Position numbers and translations under genes: made by a program
The notes under the pieces: generated by a model
The model's input: only the letters and a program-made list of their open reading frames with translations
Databases searched by the model: none
What the model was told of the DNA's origin: nothing
DNA from: Peronospora farinosa
Lineage: Eukaryota; Oomycota; Peronosporomycetes; Peronosporales; Peronosporaceae
NCBI GenBank assembly: GCA_947646735.1
Contig: CANTFK010000200.1
Span: forward strand, 1-62,638
Direction of reading: 5' to 3'
Length of the DNA: 62,638 nucleotides
In this document: piece by piece, positions 1-9,795 of the stretch
Layout: every line of letters starts with the position of its first letter
How positions within the stretch are numbered: position 1 is the stretch's first letter

Positions 1-28
1 CAAAATTAGCACTTCACCACAGCTTCAA

Positions 29-1399
29 GTGGTATATGATGGAACAAGAATGCATGTTGCGCATAAGGACTCGCAGCAAGTGGTGGCGACAGCAGATCTC
101 GTGGATGGTCTCTACTGGCTTTGCACGGCTCAGCGATCGGCTAATGTGGCAGCGATTGGAAACAGTGGGGTTGACTTACATGCGCGAATGGGTCACGCTC
201 CAGTTGACGTGCTTCGCAAGATGGTGACCACCAACATGATCAAAGGATGTGAAAAAATTCCTCTCAAGTCGAGTAGATCAAGTGCATGTAGAGGGTGCCA
301 GCAAGGGAAGATGGTCCAAAAACCATTCCCAAGCAACCGCGACAAGCGCAGCTACGACATCTTTGAGCTGCTTCACCTTGACATCTGTGGTCCTATGGAA
401 AGCAATTCGTTAGGCAGCAGCAGATACCTGCTGCTGATTGTGGACGAAGCTAGTGGATGCATGAAGGATTTCTGTCTACGCACGAAATCGGAGAGCGAAG
501 ACTGCATCCGGAAGTACATTACGATGATACAGACGCAGTTTGGCAAGAAGATCAATTTTGTGCGACATGACGGAGCCCGCGAGTTTGCAACCAGCTCGCT
601 TCAAGTTTTCTATGAAGATGAAGGCATTGAACAGCAGACCACAGTGCCATACGCACATCAAACCAACGGCACGGCAGAGCGAGCCATTCGAACCATTGTC
701 ACGATCGGCCGCAGCATGCTCCATCATGCCAAGCTGGAAAGTGCTTCTGGGCTGAAGCGGCAATGACGGCCATCCACGTGAAGAAACGTTTACCATAACC
801 CAAGATTCCGCCCAAGACTCCGTTCGAGATCATCTACAAGTCCAAGCCAAGTGTCAAGCACATGCGAGTATTCGGTTGTCAAACGTACATACTGACTCCG
901 AAAGAGAAGCGACTCAAGTGGGATCCCAAGGCTCGTGCTGGCATATTTTTTGGGCTACGAGGAAGTGTCCAAGGCGTATCGCGTTTATGACATCGAGGCG
1001 GGGCAAGTTGTTATCAGTAGCGACGTCAACTTCGACGATTCCACCTTTGGACTTTCGCCGCTGATTACCGATAAAGATATCGATGACTTGGACTTGGACT
1101 CACCCGATCTCGATGATGAAGTTCCGCTTAACATGGAGTACAAGCAGACAGGAAAGCGGAAGAGCCGTCCCAATGATGAAGATTCGATTGCTCGACAATC
1201 GCACATTGTGCGTCAGCGGCCTGGACTGAAAGAATCAAGTGCACCGGACAACTTCTCGTCGCACCAAGAGGAAGAAATGAAGGATCCTGATGACGCAGCT
1301 CCGCCTGTACTTTGGCGTGCGAGTGCAAATACTGCTGAAACAGAAACAGATCTATCTGGTTCTGTGAATTTGGTCTGGGCCGCTCACTGGAAGCAGTGA
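29..1399 (+). pseudogene. copia GAG-pre-integrase and integrase region, frameshifted
   Basis: Residues 60-100 of the first open stretch (29-766) carry the GAG-pre-integrase zinc site ([15 protein letters not shown], then CRGCQQGK), followed by the integrase core with LHLDICGPM and the conserved Asp in [11 protein letters not shown], and the TNGTAERA motif. The frame is lost near 740; in another frame [11 protein letters not shown] continues, then KPSVKHMRVFGCQTY and, after a further shift near 950, YEEVSKAYRVYD. This is the usual order of the copia integrase C-terminus. The stretch 935-1399 ends in a 26-bp inverted repeat (1364-1419) that destroys the frame. Enzyme activity is not expected. 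Confidence 0.88.
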
Positions 1400-1419
1400 G
1401 CGGCCCAGACCAAATTCAC

Positions 1420-2522
1420 TGGCGTAAAGCCATTCATGCTGAACTCGAGTCAATGCGACTTCGTGGTGTGTTTTGTGCTGCCAAGCTACCCAACGGACAA
1501 CGCGCCATTGGTACCAAGTAGGTCTTCAAGATCAAGCGCAAAGCAGATGAATTCATTGAGAAGTACAAGGCACGTCTCGTCGCAAAGGGTGTTCGCCAGA
1601 AGTATGGCATCGACTACACAGAAACGTTCTCGCCTGTGGTCAAGTATGTGACATTACGCATGGTCATTGCAATTGCCAAGAACTATGGATGGATCCTCAA
1701 CCAGCTTGATGTGGTGACTGCGTTCCTGTATGGAGTAATGAAGGAACAAGTGTTTGCGTGACTACTGAAGGTGTGGAACTTGATGGCGACTATGATTGTC
1801 TAGAATTGGTAAAAGCAATTTATGACCTTAAGCAAGCATCGCGGGTGTGGAACGAGACGTTAGATGAATTTATGTGCTTCATTGGATTCCAAGCGTCGGG
1901 CTTTGACCCATGTCTCTACATCAAGATCATTAAGGACCAGTGTGTATTGGTGCTGGTATATGTGGATGATGTGTTGGTAACAGGAAGCTTGCTTGAGTTG
2001 ATTGCACGCACCAAGAACGACCTGAAGACACGTTTCAAGATGACCGATAGCGGCAAGTGTACATTTGTTTTTGTAATTGAGCTTTTGGACGGCGCAGATG
2101 GGAGCGTAACTATGTGTCAGCGCCGGTATGTGGATGACATTTTTAAGCGCTTTGGCATGGATGATTGCAAGGCAGTGGCAAGTCCAGTCGACATGAGCTC
2201 TCGACTTGTTTCAAGTGATGCAGCCACCAAGGTAGATGCTCCTTTTCGTGAAGCCGTAGGCGCTTTGATGCATCTGACCACTGCGACGCGCCCGGACATT
2301 GCGTACGCCGTGGGCTATGTATCGCGATTCATGAAGAACCCTCAAGAAGAGCACTGGGTTGTGGTTAAGCGGATTTTACGCTATCTAAAAGGTACTAAGA
2401 CGCATGGAGTTTTTTACAAGTCTAATGGCACGGTCGACTTATGTACGCAGACTGGGCTGGTGACCTCGCCGATCGCAAGTCAACTTCGGGCTACGTGTTC
2501 ATGCTACTGGGTGCTCCAGTGA
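1420..2522 (+). pseudogene. copia reverse transcriptase, with frame breaks
   Basis: Reverse transcriptase (RVT_2 type). After the inverted repeat, the frame reads WRKAIHAELESM and then [20 protein letters not shown], which is the copia RT N-terminus; a stop falls near 1520. The longest open stretch, 1758-2522, has YDLKQASRVW and the catalytic YVDDVLVTGS, followed by the YLKGT block that leads to RNase H. The expected FM/FL codons before position 1758 are interrupted by a stop at 1759-1761. Copies of this type normally form one 1,300-1,500-residue polyprotein, so this is a degenerate copy. Confidence 0.9.
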
Positions 2523-2910
2523 GCTGGGGCAGCAAGAAGCAGCCAAGTGTTTCATTATCGATAAGTGAAGCAGAGTACATTGCACTCAGTCTGGCAATCC
2601 AAGAGGGCAAGTGGATTCACCGTTTGCTGTGTGAAATCATGAAGTCGCCAACAAAGATGGACCCGAGCTCATGATCCGTGAAGACAATCAATCATGCATC
2701 AAGATGACGAAGAACCCGGTCAACCATGGCCGCGCCAAGCACATTGATATCAAATATCATTACATCCGTGATGAGATCAAGCGCGGCGAAGTGAAGCTTG
2801 AGTACTGCGAGACTACAATGATGTTAGTGGACATCATGACGAAGGGACTTCACGGACCACGTCACAAGGAGCTGACGGCAGCACTAGACATTCATGCGTG
2901 TTCGTATTGA
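2441..2910 (+). pseudogene. copia RNase H domain, two overlapping frames
   Basis: The RNase H domain follows RT after a frameshift: YADWAGDLADRKSTSGYVFML is the first-Asp block, SISEAEYIALS the Glu block, and IREDNQSCIKM the next Asp block in the overlapping frame beginning at 2671, followed by KHIDIKYHYIRD and the terminal DIMTKGL motif. The frame shift near 2670 separates the two halves. The stop at 2908-2910 is seven bases from the LTR, as in normal copia elements. Confidence 0.9.
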
Positions 2911-2917
2911 GGGGGCG
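2906..2917 (+). other. polypurine tract of the copia element
   Basis: ATTGAGGGGGCG lies directly before the TGTTGA start of the 3' LTR. A purine run at this exact place primes plus-strand DNA synthesis in copia elements. Confidence 0.75.
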
Positions 2918-3220
2918 TGTTGATGGTCATCGGTTCTACCAAGGTTGGGTAATTGTGACCGGTCCAATCCGAGCCGCCTGTTCAGCTTAGTATTTACGAC
3001 GTAGTTTTTACGGTAATTACTTAGAGTTGATTAGACGCGTAGGATGATGAGACGCCCTACATGATTTATATGTGAGCCACATATAAATCATGTAGTCGGC
3101 AAGTAAGCCCCAATAATCAATTACTTTCGAATCCCTCCTGAAATGAACAAGTGTTCTTTGCTTCGTTCGCCCAGCTCTCTCCGCTTCGTTTTCTCTATCC
3201 AAGCCGCTCAACATTCAACA
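2918..3220 (+). repeat. 3' LTR of the copia element (303 bp)
   Basis: Starts TGTTGA and ends TCAACA, an exact 6-bp terminal inverted repeat, and follows the polypurine tract. It holds a perfect 18-bp inverted repeat (3057-3074 and 3078-3095, 3-nt loop) that includes a TATAAA sequence, probably at the LTR promoter. Codons of a gypsy RT begin within a few bases of its right edge. Confidence 0.85.
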
Positions 3221-3470
3221 GGGACGATCAGGATCCTGAAGGAAGGAATCGATGGGAGAAAGCCATAATCGCATTTACCCTGTTGAAAGCTAAAATAGCT
3301 GCAACGCCGATTTTGGAACATTTTGATCCTGACCGACCTCCTGTGATCGTGGTATATGCCAGCAAATGGGCAATATCGGCTGCATTACTACAAGAATATG
3401 ACGGGATATATTGGCCTGTTACTTTCTCTAGTCGTACGTTGAAGCCAAAAAAAGTTACGTACGGGATGGT

Positions 3471-3474
3471 GGAG
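3471..3474. other. target-site duplication GGAG (left), partner 4615-4618
   Basis: GGAG stands on both sides of the solo LTR and occurs once in the reconstructed RNase H reading frame (codons for V-E-K), which is direct evidence of integrase-type insertion with a 4-bp stagger. Confidence 0.88.
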
Positions 3475-4614
3475 TGTGGTGAAGTGCCAGCGAAAGTTGG
3501 AGTTTGAGGGAAATGGAACAGAGAGAAAGAAAATTTCTGGTCACTTCCCCGAGGGAGTGACCACGACCCGGCCTCGCGGACTTACAACCACACACCAGGC
3601 CCCGCCTTATTAAGAATATAAGGACCCAGACGTGCGGAGTCAGCACAGGCCCCAGGTCCCGGAAACAGGTTCCAGAGGCCCAGGGGTACAGGGGCCCAGG
3701 TCACTTCCCCGAGGGAGTGACCACGACCCGGCCTCGCGGATTTACAACCACACACCAGGCCCCGCCTAATTAAGAATATAAGGACCCAGACGTGCGGAGT
3801 CAGCACAGGCCCAGGTCCCGAAAACAGGTTCCAGAGGCCCAGGGGTACAGGGGCCCAGGGGTACAGGGGCCCAGGGGTACAGGGGCCCAGGGGCCCAATG
3901 TCCGAGGGTGCAGAATCGGTACACAGAATATCGAAGATTACAGAAAGTGCAGGTAACAAGGAGCCAGTTCTTCTTCCAAGAGTCGACTCGGGGCACTATC
4001 TAGATCAAAGGGTTAAGGTTAGGCAAGAAAAGCATACAGAGAATAAGGTAAATAAAAACACTCGAATTTGCATTACACGTGGCAGTTTTAAGCGCCCCTC
4101 CTAAGCTTCTCCGTCGTTTCACCTCTTCCGGGCGGGATACCCTTTGACCCCCCGACGTCCAGCAGGTGTTAGACGGCTCAAGCAACGCAAGTTGAACCTC
4201 AGGATAGTTGGCCTGAGGTGTCAAGTAAGTGTCAACACTCTACGACCCGCTACAGGAAGCGGTTTCCCTTCGGGGAAGAACACAAAGGGGTCCAAGGACC
4301 AAGAACAGTCAGCCACCAAAGAAGTACGAAGTACCAGGTGCATCGCTCTCGACTAAGTCGATTGAGCCCAAGAAACCCGGTCCCAAGTGAAGTATATCCA
4401 CTCGGGGACCACCAAGTCCAAGTCCTATACAAAGACCAAGTCTTTAAGTCTTCTAAGTCAACCGAGGAGCAAGACCAGCCAAGCCGACGGGTACACAAGG
4501 TGAGACTCAAGGCTAACACGACACGGTATCGGGGTACCCCCTCCGTAAGTCGGCAGTCCGGCGCTGTGTGTGTTTGTGGATCTCCTACGTTGTTCGAGAA
4601 TCCACTCCACCACA
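3475..4614 (+). repeat. solo LTR, 1,140 bp, with 4-bp target duplication GGAG
   Basis: Begins TGTGGTGAAGTG and ends CCACTCCACCACA, with TGTGGTG/CACCACA as terminal inverted repeat, flanked by GGAG at 3471-3474 and 4615-4618. It splits a gypsy RNase H codon-perfectly. It contains a 160-bp tandem duplication and a GC-rich minisatellite, and a conserved block TTCCGGGCGGGATAC (4126-4140). Related LTRs are at 9796-10590 and 61504 on, and a remnant on the minus strand at about 51702-52200. The strand shown is nominal: the LTR orientation relative to its coding strand was not settled. Confidence 0.9.
3541..3897. repeat. 160-bp tandem duplication plus 15-bp minisatellite inside the LTR
   Basis: Two near-identical units start at 3541 and 3701 (TCACTTCCCCGAGGGAGTGA...). 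The second unit ends in about four copies of a 15-bp unit resembling GGGGTACAGGGGCCCA (about 3838-3897). A different GC-rich array occupies the equivalent place in the related LTR at 61.7-61.96 kb. Confidence 0.88.
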
Positions 4615-4822
4615 GGAGAAAGAGGTCTTGGACCTCCTTCGGATACTGGATATTTGCTACACGATGCTCGTTTCACGTGAGATCACTGTGCTTACGCGAT
4701 ATTCAACGCTGGCTTGGCTGTTACAATCTTCTGGTCTCAACGGAAGATTAGGAAGATGGGCTGCGCTCCTTTCAAACTAGACGCTGGAAATCCGCCGAAG
4801 TGAGAAGGGAGAGGACGAAATA

Positions 4823-5560
4823 TTGGGCACACTGGCTGCGAGTATAACACCCCGTGAAGAAGTGGACGAAGTGTTGATTGCGATCGCTCCACGTAAACAG
4901 CCAAGGCAGACGATAAGTATGCCGCCGCCTACGGTGGAAGAAAATGAAATTTTTTTGGTCTTCAGTTTCGATGGATCGGCCAGGGTGAAGAAGAAAGGCG
5001 GGGCGTACAGTGCAATAGTGTGGAAATTGCCGGAATGGACGATCGTGGCTGCCGCTTCTAAATTCGCTACCGGTCTTACCGTGAACGAAGCAGAATATAG
5101 AGGGTTGCTCCTCAGCTTCGACTTATTAGCGGACCAGACTAGGGGACGCGTTACTATTTGTGGCGATTCCAATCTAGTCATCCGACAGATGCGGGGCGAG
5201 ATTGATTTCAAGGCTCCTGGTTTGCAGTTGTTACGACATAGAGCAATGGAGAAGCTTCGATCGTGGCCGATCCACGAGATCCTACATATGAAACGAGATT
5301 GGAACCAAAGTGCAGATCGATTGGCGAGCACAGCGTTGCAACAAGAAAAGGGTACGATAAGTACGTCGGATCAAGACTTGCAAGAGTTGATATTAGTGAA
5401 TCGGTTGGGTGAACTGTTGACGCCAAAATATGTTGATCGGGTCGTCAAAGTGGCCGCGATTACCAGATCAGCAGCTCGAAGACGGCAACAACCGGAATCC
5501 ATGCAGGAAGAAATTGTACAGCAAATTTGGATTGAGCGAATAAATCAAGCACAAGAGTAA
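4823..5560 (+). pseudogene. gypsy second RNase H (RNase H-like, reverse-transcriptase-like domain)
   Basis: A 245-residue open stretch with the RNase HI layout: VFSFDGSARVKKKGG (first Asp), LTVNEAEYRGLLL (Glu), ICGDSNLVIRQMRGEI (Asp), and HMKRDWNQSADRLAS (terminal Asp). This 'RVT_3' type domain follows the first RNase H in many oomycete and plant gypsy elements. All four acidic residues are present. The C-terminal 60 residues lead to the integrase linker. Neighbouring parts of pol are broken, so expression as part of a polyprotein is unlikely. Confidence 0.85.
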
Positions 5561-5578
5561 GAAATTTAAATCGCTAAT

Positions 5579-6677
5579 TTGAAAGAGTATCTAATCGGGG
5601 ACTTAACCCGTCTAGATAGTGATGAGGTGAAATTGTGTGCTCAGATCACGCCGGATTATGAAGTGGACGGTTATTTTTCTGCCCAAAGTCGACCGATAAC
5701 GTTGAAGGACGTGAGGAATTGGTACGTTTGGTCGTACCAGAACTCTTGCAGCAGGATTTCCTACATCACTACCATACAAGCTTAGAAGGTGGACATCAAG
5801 GAGTCGGTAGGACCTACCAAAGAATTTGATCGAATTTCCATTGGAGAGGGTTGTATCGGAGTGTCCAACGTTATGTGGGAAATTTTTTTGATTGATCAAC
5901 CGGGAAAGGGCGTCCCACGATCCGCGGTGAATCTCCGAGGAATGTACAAGCAACATATACGTTTCAAATAATTGCTATGGATCATATTCCTTCGCAACCA
6001 AGGTCGTTTAAGGGAAATACGGAGCTATTGCTGTGGGTGGATCTTTTCTCCGGGTATGTGATCGCGAAGGCAAGTTCGTCTAGAACTGCGCAGACAATCG
6101 CAGAAAATTGTGATGAATGTGTCTTTCGGAGATTTGCGAGCGAAGCGATCCGTCACGATAGAGAACCTGGGTTCATGCCAGATTTTTTCGGGCATTTAAT
6201 CGGATCGCAGGGCAGAAACAGCGCGCTACTATGACATATCGACCCCAAGCAAACGGAACGGCGGAGCGAATGGTACAAACATTGACGCGAGCCTTGAAGA
6301 TGTATGTAACAGACGTAGGTCAAAGGGATTGGTACGAATACGCAGAGATATTAACATTTGCGCTTAATACCGCCCAAGATCGCGTCCGAGGAGATTCCCC
6401 ATTTTACTTAATTCACGGCTGGGATCCACGATCAACATTAGAAGCAACCTTACCATTGGGAAGCACGAAACGACGTGATTCGGAGCCACGGAGATGGCGG
6501 TATCATGTACAAAGTCAATACCAACGTGCAAGAGCTGTAGTGAACGACCGTCTCAAATTCGCGATCCAAGATCGGGCCGAACAGCGTAATGCTGATCCGG
6601 AAATACATGGGTTTGAAAAGGGATCGCAAGTATGGCTTTATTTAGATCGAGTGAAAGATGAATATGCCCGGATCTAG
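5579..6677 (+). pseudogene. gypsy integrase, broken into four frames
   Basis: Pieces at 5579-5785, 5789-5971, 5977-6234 and 6231-6677. The zinc-binding half is decayed (LHHYHTSLEGGHQGVGRTYQ in a shifted frame near 5770). The core shows IAMDHIPSQPRSFKGNTELL-type sequence with the first Asp (5977 on), then SFKG...LLWVDLFSGYVIAKA, and the last core block with YRPQANGTAERMVQTL. The C-terminal piece continues with WYEYAEILTFALNTAQD and ...YLIHGWDPRSTLE, standard for chromovirus integrases. Confidence 0.85.
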
Positions 6678-6682
6678 CTCAC

Positions 6683-7069
6683 ATGTGGCACGGATCTTTT
6701 AGAGTTGCAAAATTATGTGGAGAACACGCTGTACGTTTGGAGATCGCGGGTACGCCGTATCGTTTATTCCCAGTGGTGCATATCTCGAAGTTGGAACGAG
6801 AGAGAAACTTCCCGGATCGCCCAAAACCTTTGCTGGAGGTTAATGAATCGAATCGCTCGGATTTTGATGAAGCCATGTTACCGGAAGATAGTTGGAATTG
6901 CAGCCTAAATCCCGACGAATTTGAGGTGGAGAAGATTGTGGATATGCGATCCGGAAGAAAGACTCGCTACGGCAAAATACATCGAGAATTTCTTGTACAG
7001 TGGAAAGGGTTCAGTGACCTACCCTGGGTCGACGAAGTAGATCTTTGGTGCCCTGTTACAGGAGTTTGA
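6683..7069 (+). pseudogene. gypsy integrase C-terminus with chromodomain
   Basis: Reads HGSFRVAKLCGEHAVRLEIAG...LFPVVHISKLE, the GPF/SH3-like tail of integrase, then FEVEKIVDMRSGRKTRYGKI, EFLVQWKGFSDLPWVDEVDL, a chromodomain with conserved aromatic residues (F, W, W). Chromodomains steer integration to marked chromatin in chromoviruses. Nothing beyond 7069 could be assigned to this element. Confidence 0.85.
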
Positions 7070-7356
7070 TCGCGATTGGGCAAGCAGGAACCGTTTTAAA
7101 GTAATGCACTCGCATGAAGAAAGAACGGGTGGATAATGGCGATCGAGTTGTTGGGAGTGATACAATATGCAAGAAGATTGTATAGGGTGGTGGATAGAAA
7201 GTTTATGTATGATGCGTATAGCGATTGAAGGTCAAGGAGGTTGGATCGCGGCTGAAAAGCCCAAGAAAAGAAGACAATTTCGAAGACGATGGAAGAAATG
7301 AAAGACAAAGGAGAATAGCATTGAATTATTAAAGCAATGTTCTCTGATCACGGATG
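7070..7356. other. untranslated or decayed sequence after the chromodomain
   Basis: A-rich, no long open frame and no recognisable motif. Probably the 3' untranslated part of the gypsy copy; no LTR end was identified here. Confidence 0.4.
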
Positions 7357-9753
7357 CTACTGTGGAAAGAATTTATGGGAAAGGCGGGCAAGAGAAGATC
7401 CTGGATGATCCGCGATCGCAAATCGGTACTGGTTGCGCCAGGGTTCTGCAGCATCCAACATCGTCAGTGCAGTCATCAGGTTGGAAATAATTTTCCGTTG
7501 TTGTCCCAAACCAGGGCACCACACTGGTATTTCCGAGGATGAAGGGAATTGGAGGAAAGAGGGGTCCAACAAGATGTCCAAATCGCAATGTCTCATGATC
7601 ATGCCTCGCAAGAAAAATCGAGGCACGGTCTTCCAACGGGGACCGGATCGCGATCGACGCTGCTTGCGCTCTCGACAAAATTTCGCTATATCGGGATCAT
7701 TGTCCCGTTGCTTTGTCGACAAATATAGCGGATGGGTCGATTGTCACAGCGCCTGTCGGTGCCGATCCTCGAGCTTGAGGTAGAGTTGCTTCAATTCATC
7801 GAACCACCCAGTTACTGGGAATGCGACTAGGGTGGTCGGTACATTGAGATCTTTCCATGGTTTTTAAGCATTAAGTGCGGCGATCTGTTCCGAAGTTACC
7901 AACCTGGGTATCCACAGTGAATCAGAGGGCGGCACTCGAGACGTGGACGCAACCGGGAAAGGATATCCCTTTGGCTTGGACAGGGGCTTGTACAAGAATT
8001 CGACTTCCAACTCAGCCACGCTGGTTAGACTGATTCGTCGAGCCGACTATGGCGCAGCTTGAGCTGACGATCGAGGAGTCCGATTGCGATACCCAGGGAT
8101 AAATTGATTTCTTGGCCCTTGAGTATCCGGCAAGTCAGTATACTCTTACGGCAGGAGCAAAATGTTGATCTTCTCTCGAGATTTACTGATGACGCTGACA
8201 GCACCCTCGGAATCACTATAGGGCTCTCCAAAAAGGTCTACTTTCGATACTTTAGCCGAAGCGGTACGGGATTGCGTAGGCGAAGCTTGCAGTGAATCCG
8301 ACTTCGAACTGGAAACGTCGATAGTAATCGGGGAACCGGGTGATCCAGCGTGAGCAGAGCTACCAGGCGCCGAGCCGCGGCGCCTGGAGGAAGAACGCGA
8401 TCCGGATAAAGCTGCGAGCAGAGAGTCTCCAGAATCGTAAAACTCTTCATCGTCGCTCGACTCGGAAGAAGGAGGCGTAAAAATTTTCTTTTTGCTTTTC
8501 GAGCGTGAAGGTGCAGGATTTTTCTTCTTTCCCTTGGTATTCGAAGATGTGAGAATTCTTTTCTTGCTTTTAAGCTTAACGGTGTAGAATTCTTGGTCTC
8601 GGTTTTCGCCTTCGGCAGTGGAACGTCCAAGTTGCGTTCCCCTGATCGCGCTGAGGTAGCAGATCGCGCTGAGGTGGCAGATCGCGCTGGGGTGGCAGAT
8701 CGCGCTGAGGTGGCGGATCGCGTTGGAGTGGCGGATAGCGCTGGAAGATTCTCGGAAATCGAAGGGGTGGTCCCTTGGACAGAACCCGATGTAGATGGAG
8801 GAGAAGAGATGTCCGCGGTTCGCAAACGCTTTGGAGGAGGATCCGACATCGGGGTAGACTAAGAACGCTTGCCCCCGGGAGATGCCGAGGTAACGGGCAC
8901 GTAATGACCCAATGGCGGAATCGGAAGTGATCCAGACGCTAGCTGGGGCAAGTGCGATCGAAGAGAGTCCCGATCACAGACGGCCCTATCACGCTCCCTC
9001 TCGCGATCCGCGATCTCTCGACGTAGCTAATTTAAGGCCACATCCTTGCGAGTACTCTCCCCGAGGCGATAGTCGTGATCATTTTTGAAGCTTATCCAGC
9101 CAATTCTGGATAGTAGCTTGCTGAAGTTGGAACTGTTCGGTCAGAATCTGTTCAACAAGGGCCAGATCCCGTCGGTGTCTTTCTTGCGTATGTTGAGTCA
9201 CCGCATTAGCCTTGAACAGAGCGGATTTCAGGCTTGCAATTTCATGGGATTGATCTTCTCGTTGGCCAGTTCTTCCTCCAAAGTTTCGGCCTTGTGGATC
9301 GTATGCTGGTATTGTTCCTGGAGGCGTTGGTACCGATTTATCACGTACTCGGTTAGGGGGGGGGGCTACGTCCCGGAAGGATTGAAGTTCACGTTCCAGC
9401 CGATCACCGCGCACCTCCTGCTCCCGCAACGCTTCCTCCAAAGAACGATAGCTGTCCACGATTGCAGTTTGAGCATCCAAGCGATCATAGATCGCCGTAA
9501 TTGAGGATGTCAAAGTTTTTCGATCCACCACCGACGGAAAATCAATCCGCGTGTATAGGAGCAGAGTTGGTGGTCCATCGGACCGGTCCTGGGTCGCACG
9601 AAATGGCTTTGATCCCGAAACGACCAATGTGTTTACGGGAAGGACGGAGCTGGAATCATCTGAGCTGGAGAGAGCCACGGATATGGAAGCCGACGAAAAT
9701 GGGGTAGAATTCATTGAGAAGACCAAGACAATAAGATCAGAGACGATACACAT
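7357..9753 (-). pseudogene. gag-like retroelement relic with coiled coil and basic tail
   Basis: Minus-strand open stretches at 9079-9753, 8238-8849 and 7357-7722 appear to be parts of one broken gag-type protein. The first (probable start M at 9714, MNSTPFSSASIS) has a long coiled coil (LDAQTAIVDSYRSLEEALRE and SHEIASLKSALFKANAV). The second begins MSDPPPKRLRTADISSPPST, contains a repeated SATSAR hexapeptide and a Lys/Arg-rich tail. A stop in the linker near 9030 separates the two. The protein starts 40-80 bp from the left end of the LTR at 9796-10590, which fits a minus-strand element whose 5' LTR is at the right. No protease or RT of this strand follows before 7357. Confidence 0.5.
8643..8745. 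repeat. 18-bp minisatellite coding SATSAR-type hexapeptides
   Basis: About six copies of an 18-bp unit like GATCGCGCTGAGGTGGCA. On the minus strand it encodes a run of Ser-Ala-Thr-Ser/Pro-Ala-Arg, so the array stays in frame with the gag-like protein. Confidence 0.85.
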
Positions 9754-9795
9754 CTAGATTGACACTGTATGCCGGATACCGATGCAGGTGACGAT

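Larger units (their letters stand above)
1..3220 (+). mobile_element. Ty1/copia retrotransposon, 5' truncated by window edge, decayed, with 3' LTR
   Basis: The window opens inside a copia pol polyprotein and runs through GAG-pre-integrase, integrase core, reverse transcriptase and RNase H in the copia order (integrase before RT), then a purine-rich tract and an LTR. The reading frame is broken at about 740, 950, 1364-1419, 1530, 1757 and 2450, so no functional polyprotein remains. Immediately after the LTR (3221 on) the sequence is Ty3/gypsy RT, so this element appears to have inserted into that older gypsy copy. The 5' LTR lies outside the window, so the target duplication cannot be checked. 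Confidence 0.92.
3221..4780 (+). pseudogene. gypsy RT/RNase H C-terminal part, interrupted by LTR insertion
   Basis: Left piece (3221-3474): RWEKAIIAFTLLKAKI, TPILEHFDPDRPPVIVVYAS and KWAISAALLQEYDG, ending MVE; these are the RT thumb and the start of RNase H (RT_RNaseH_2). Right piece (4615-4780): KEVLDLLRILDICYTML, SREITVLTRYSTLAWLLQSS, GRLGRWAALLSN, the rest of that RNase H. The two join in phase when the 1,140-bp LTR and one copy of GGAG are removed, so the insertion happened in an intact reading frame. Confidence 0.88.
3221..7069 (+). mobile_element. Ty3/gypsy chromodomain retrotransposon, pol 3' half, decayed and split by a solo LTR
   Basis: RT C-terminus and its RNase H, a second RNase H-like domain, integrase and a chromodomain follow one another, the order of Ty3/gypsy chromoviruses. 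Its 5' part (LTR, gag, protease, most of RT) is missing because the copia element occupies that side. Several stops and frameshifts (about 5560-5580, 5785, 5960, 6230, 6676) show it is dead. Removing the insert at 3475-4614 restores the join MVEKEVLDLL across 3465-3474 and 4619 on. Confidence 0.9.

Noticed and set aside
3541..3897. CRISPR-like array
   Set aside because: Repeats are tandem without unique spacers and belong to a eukaryotic LTR.
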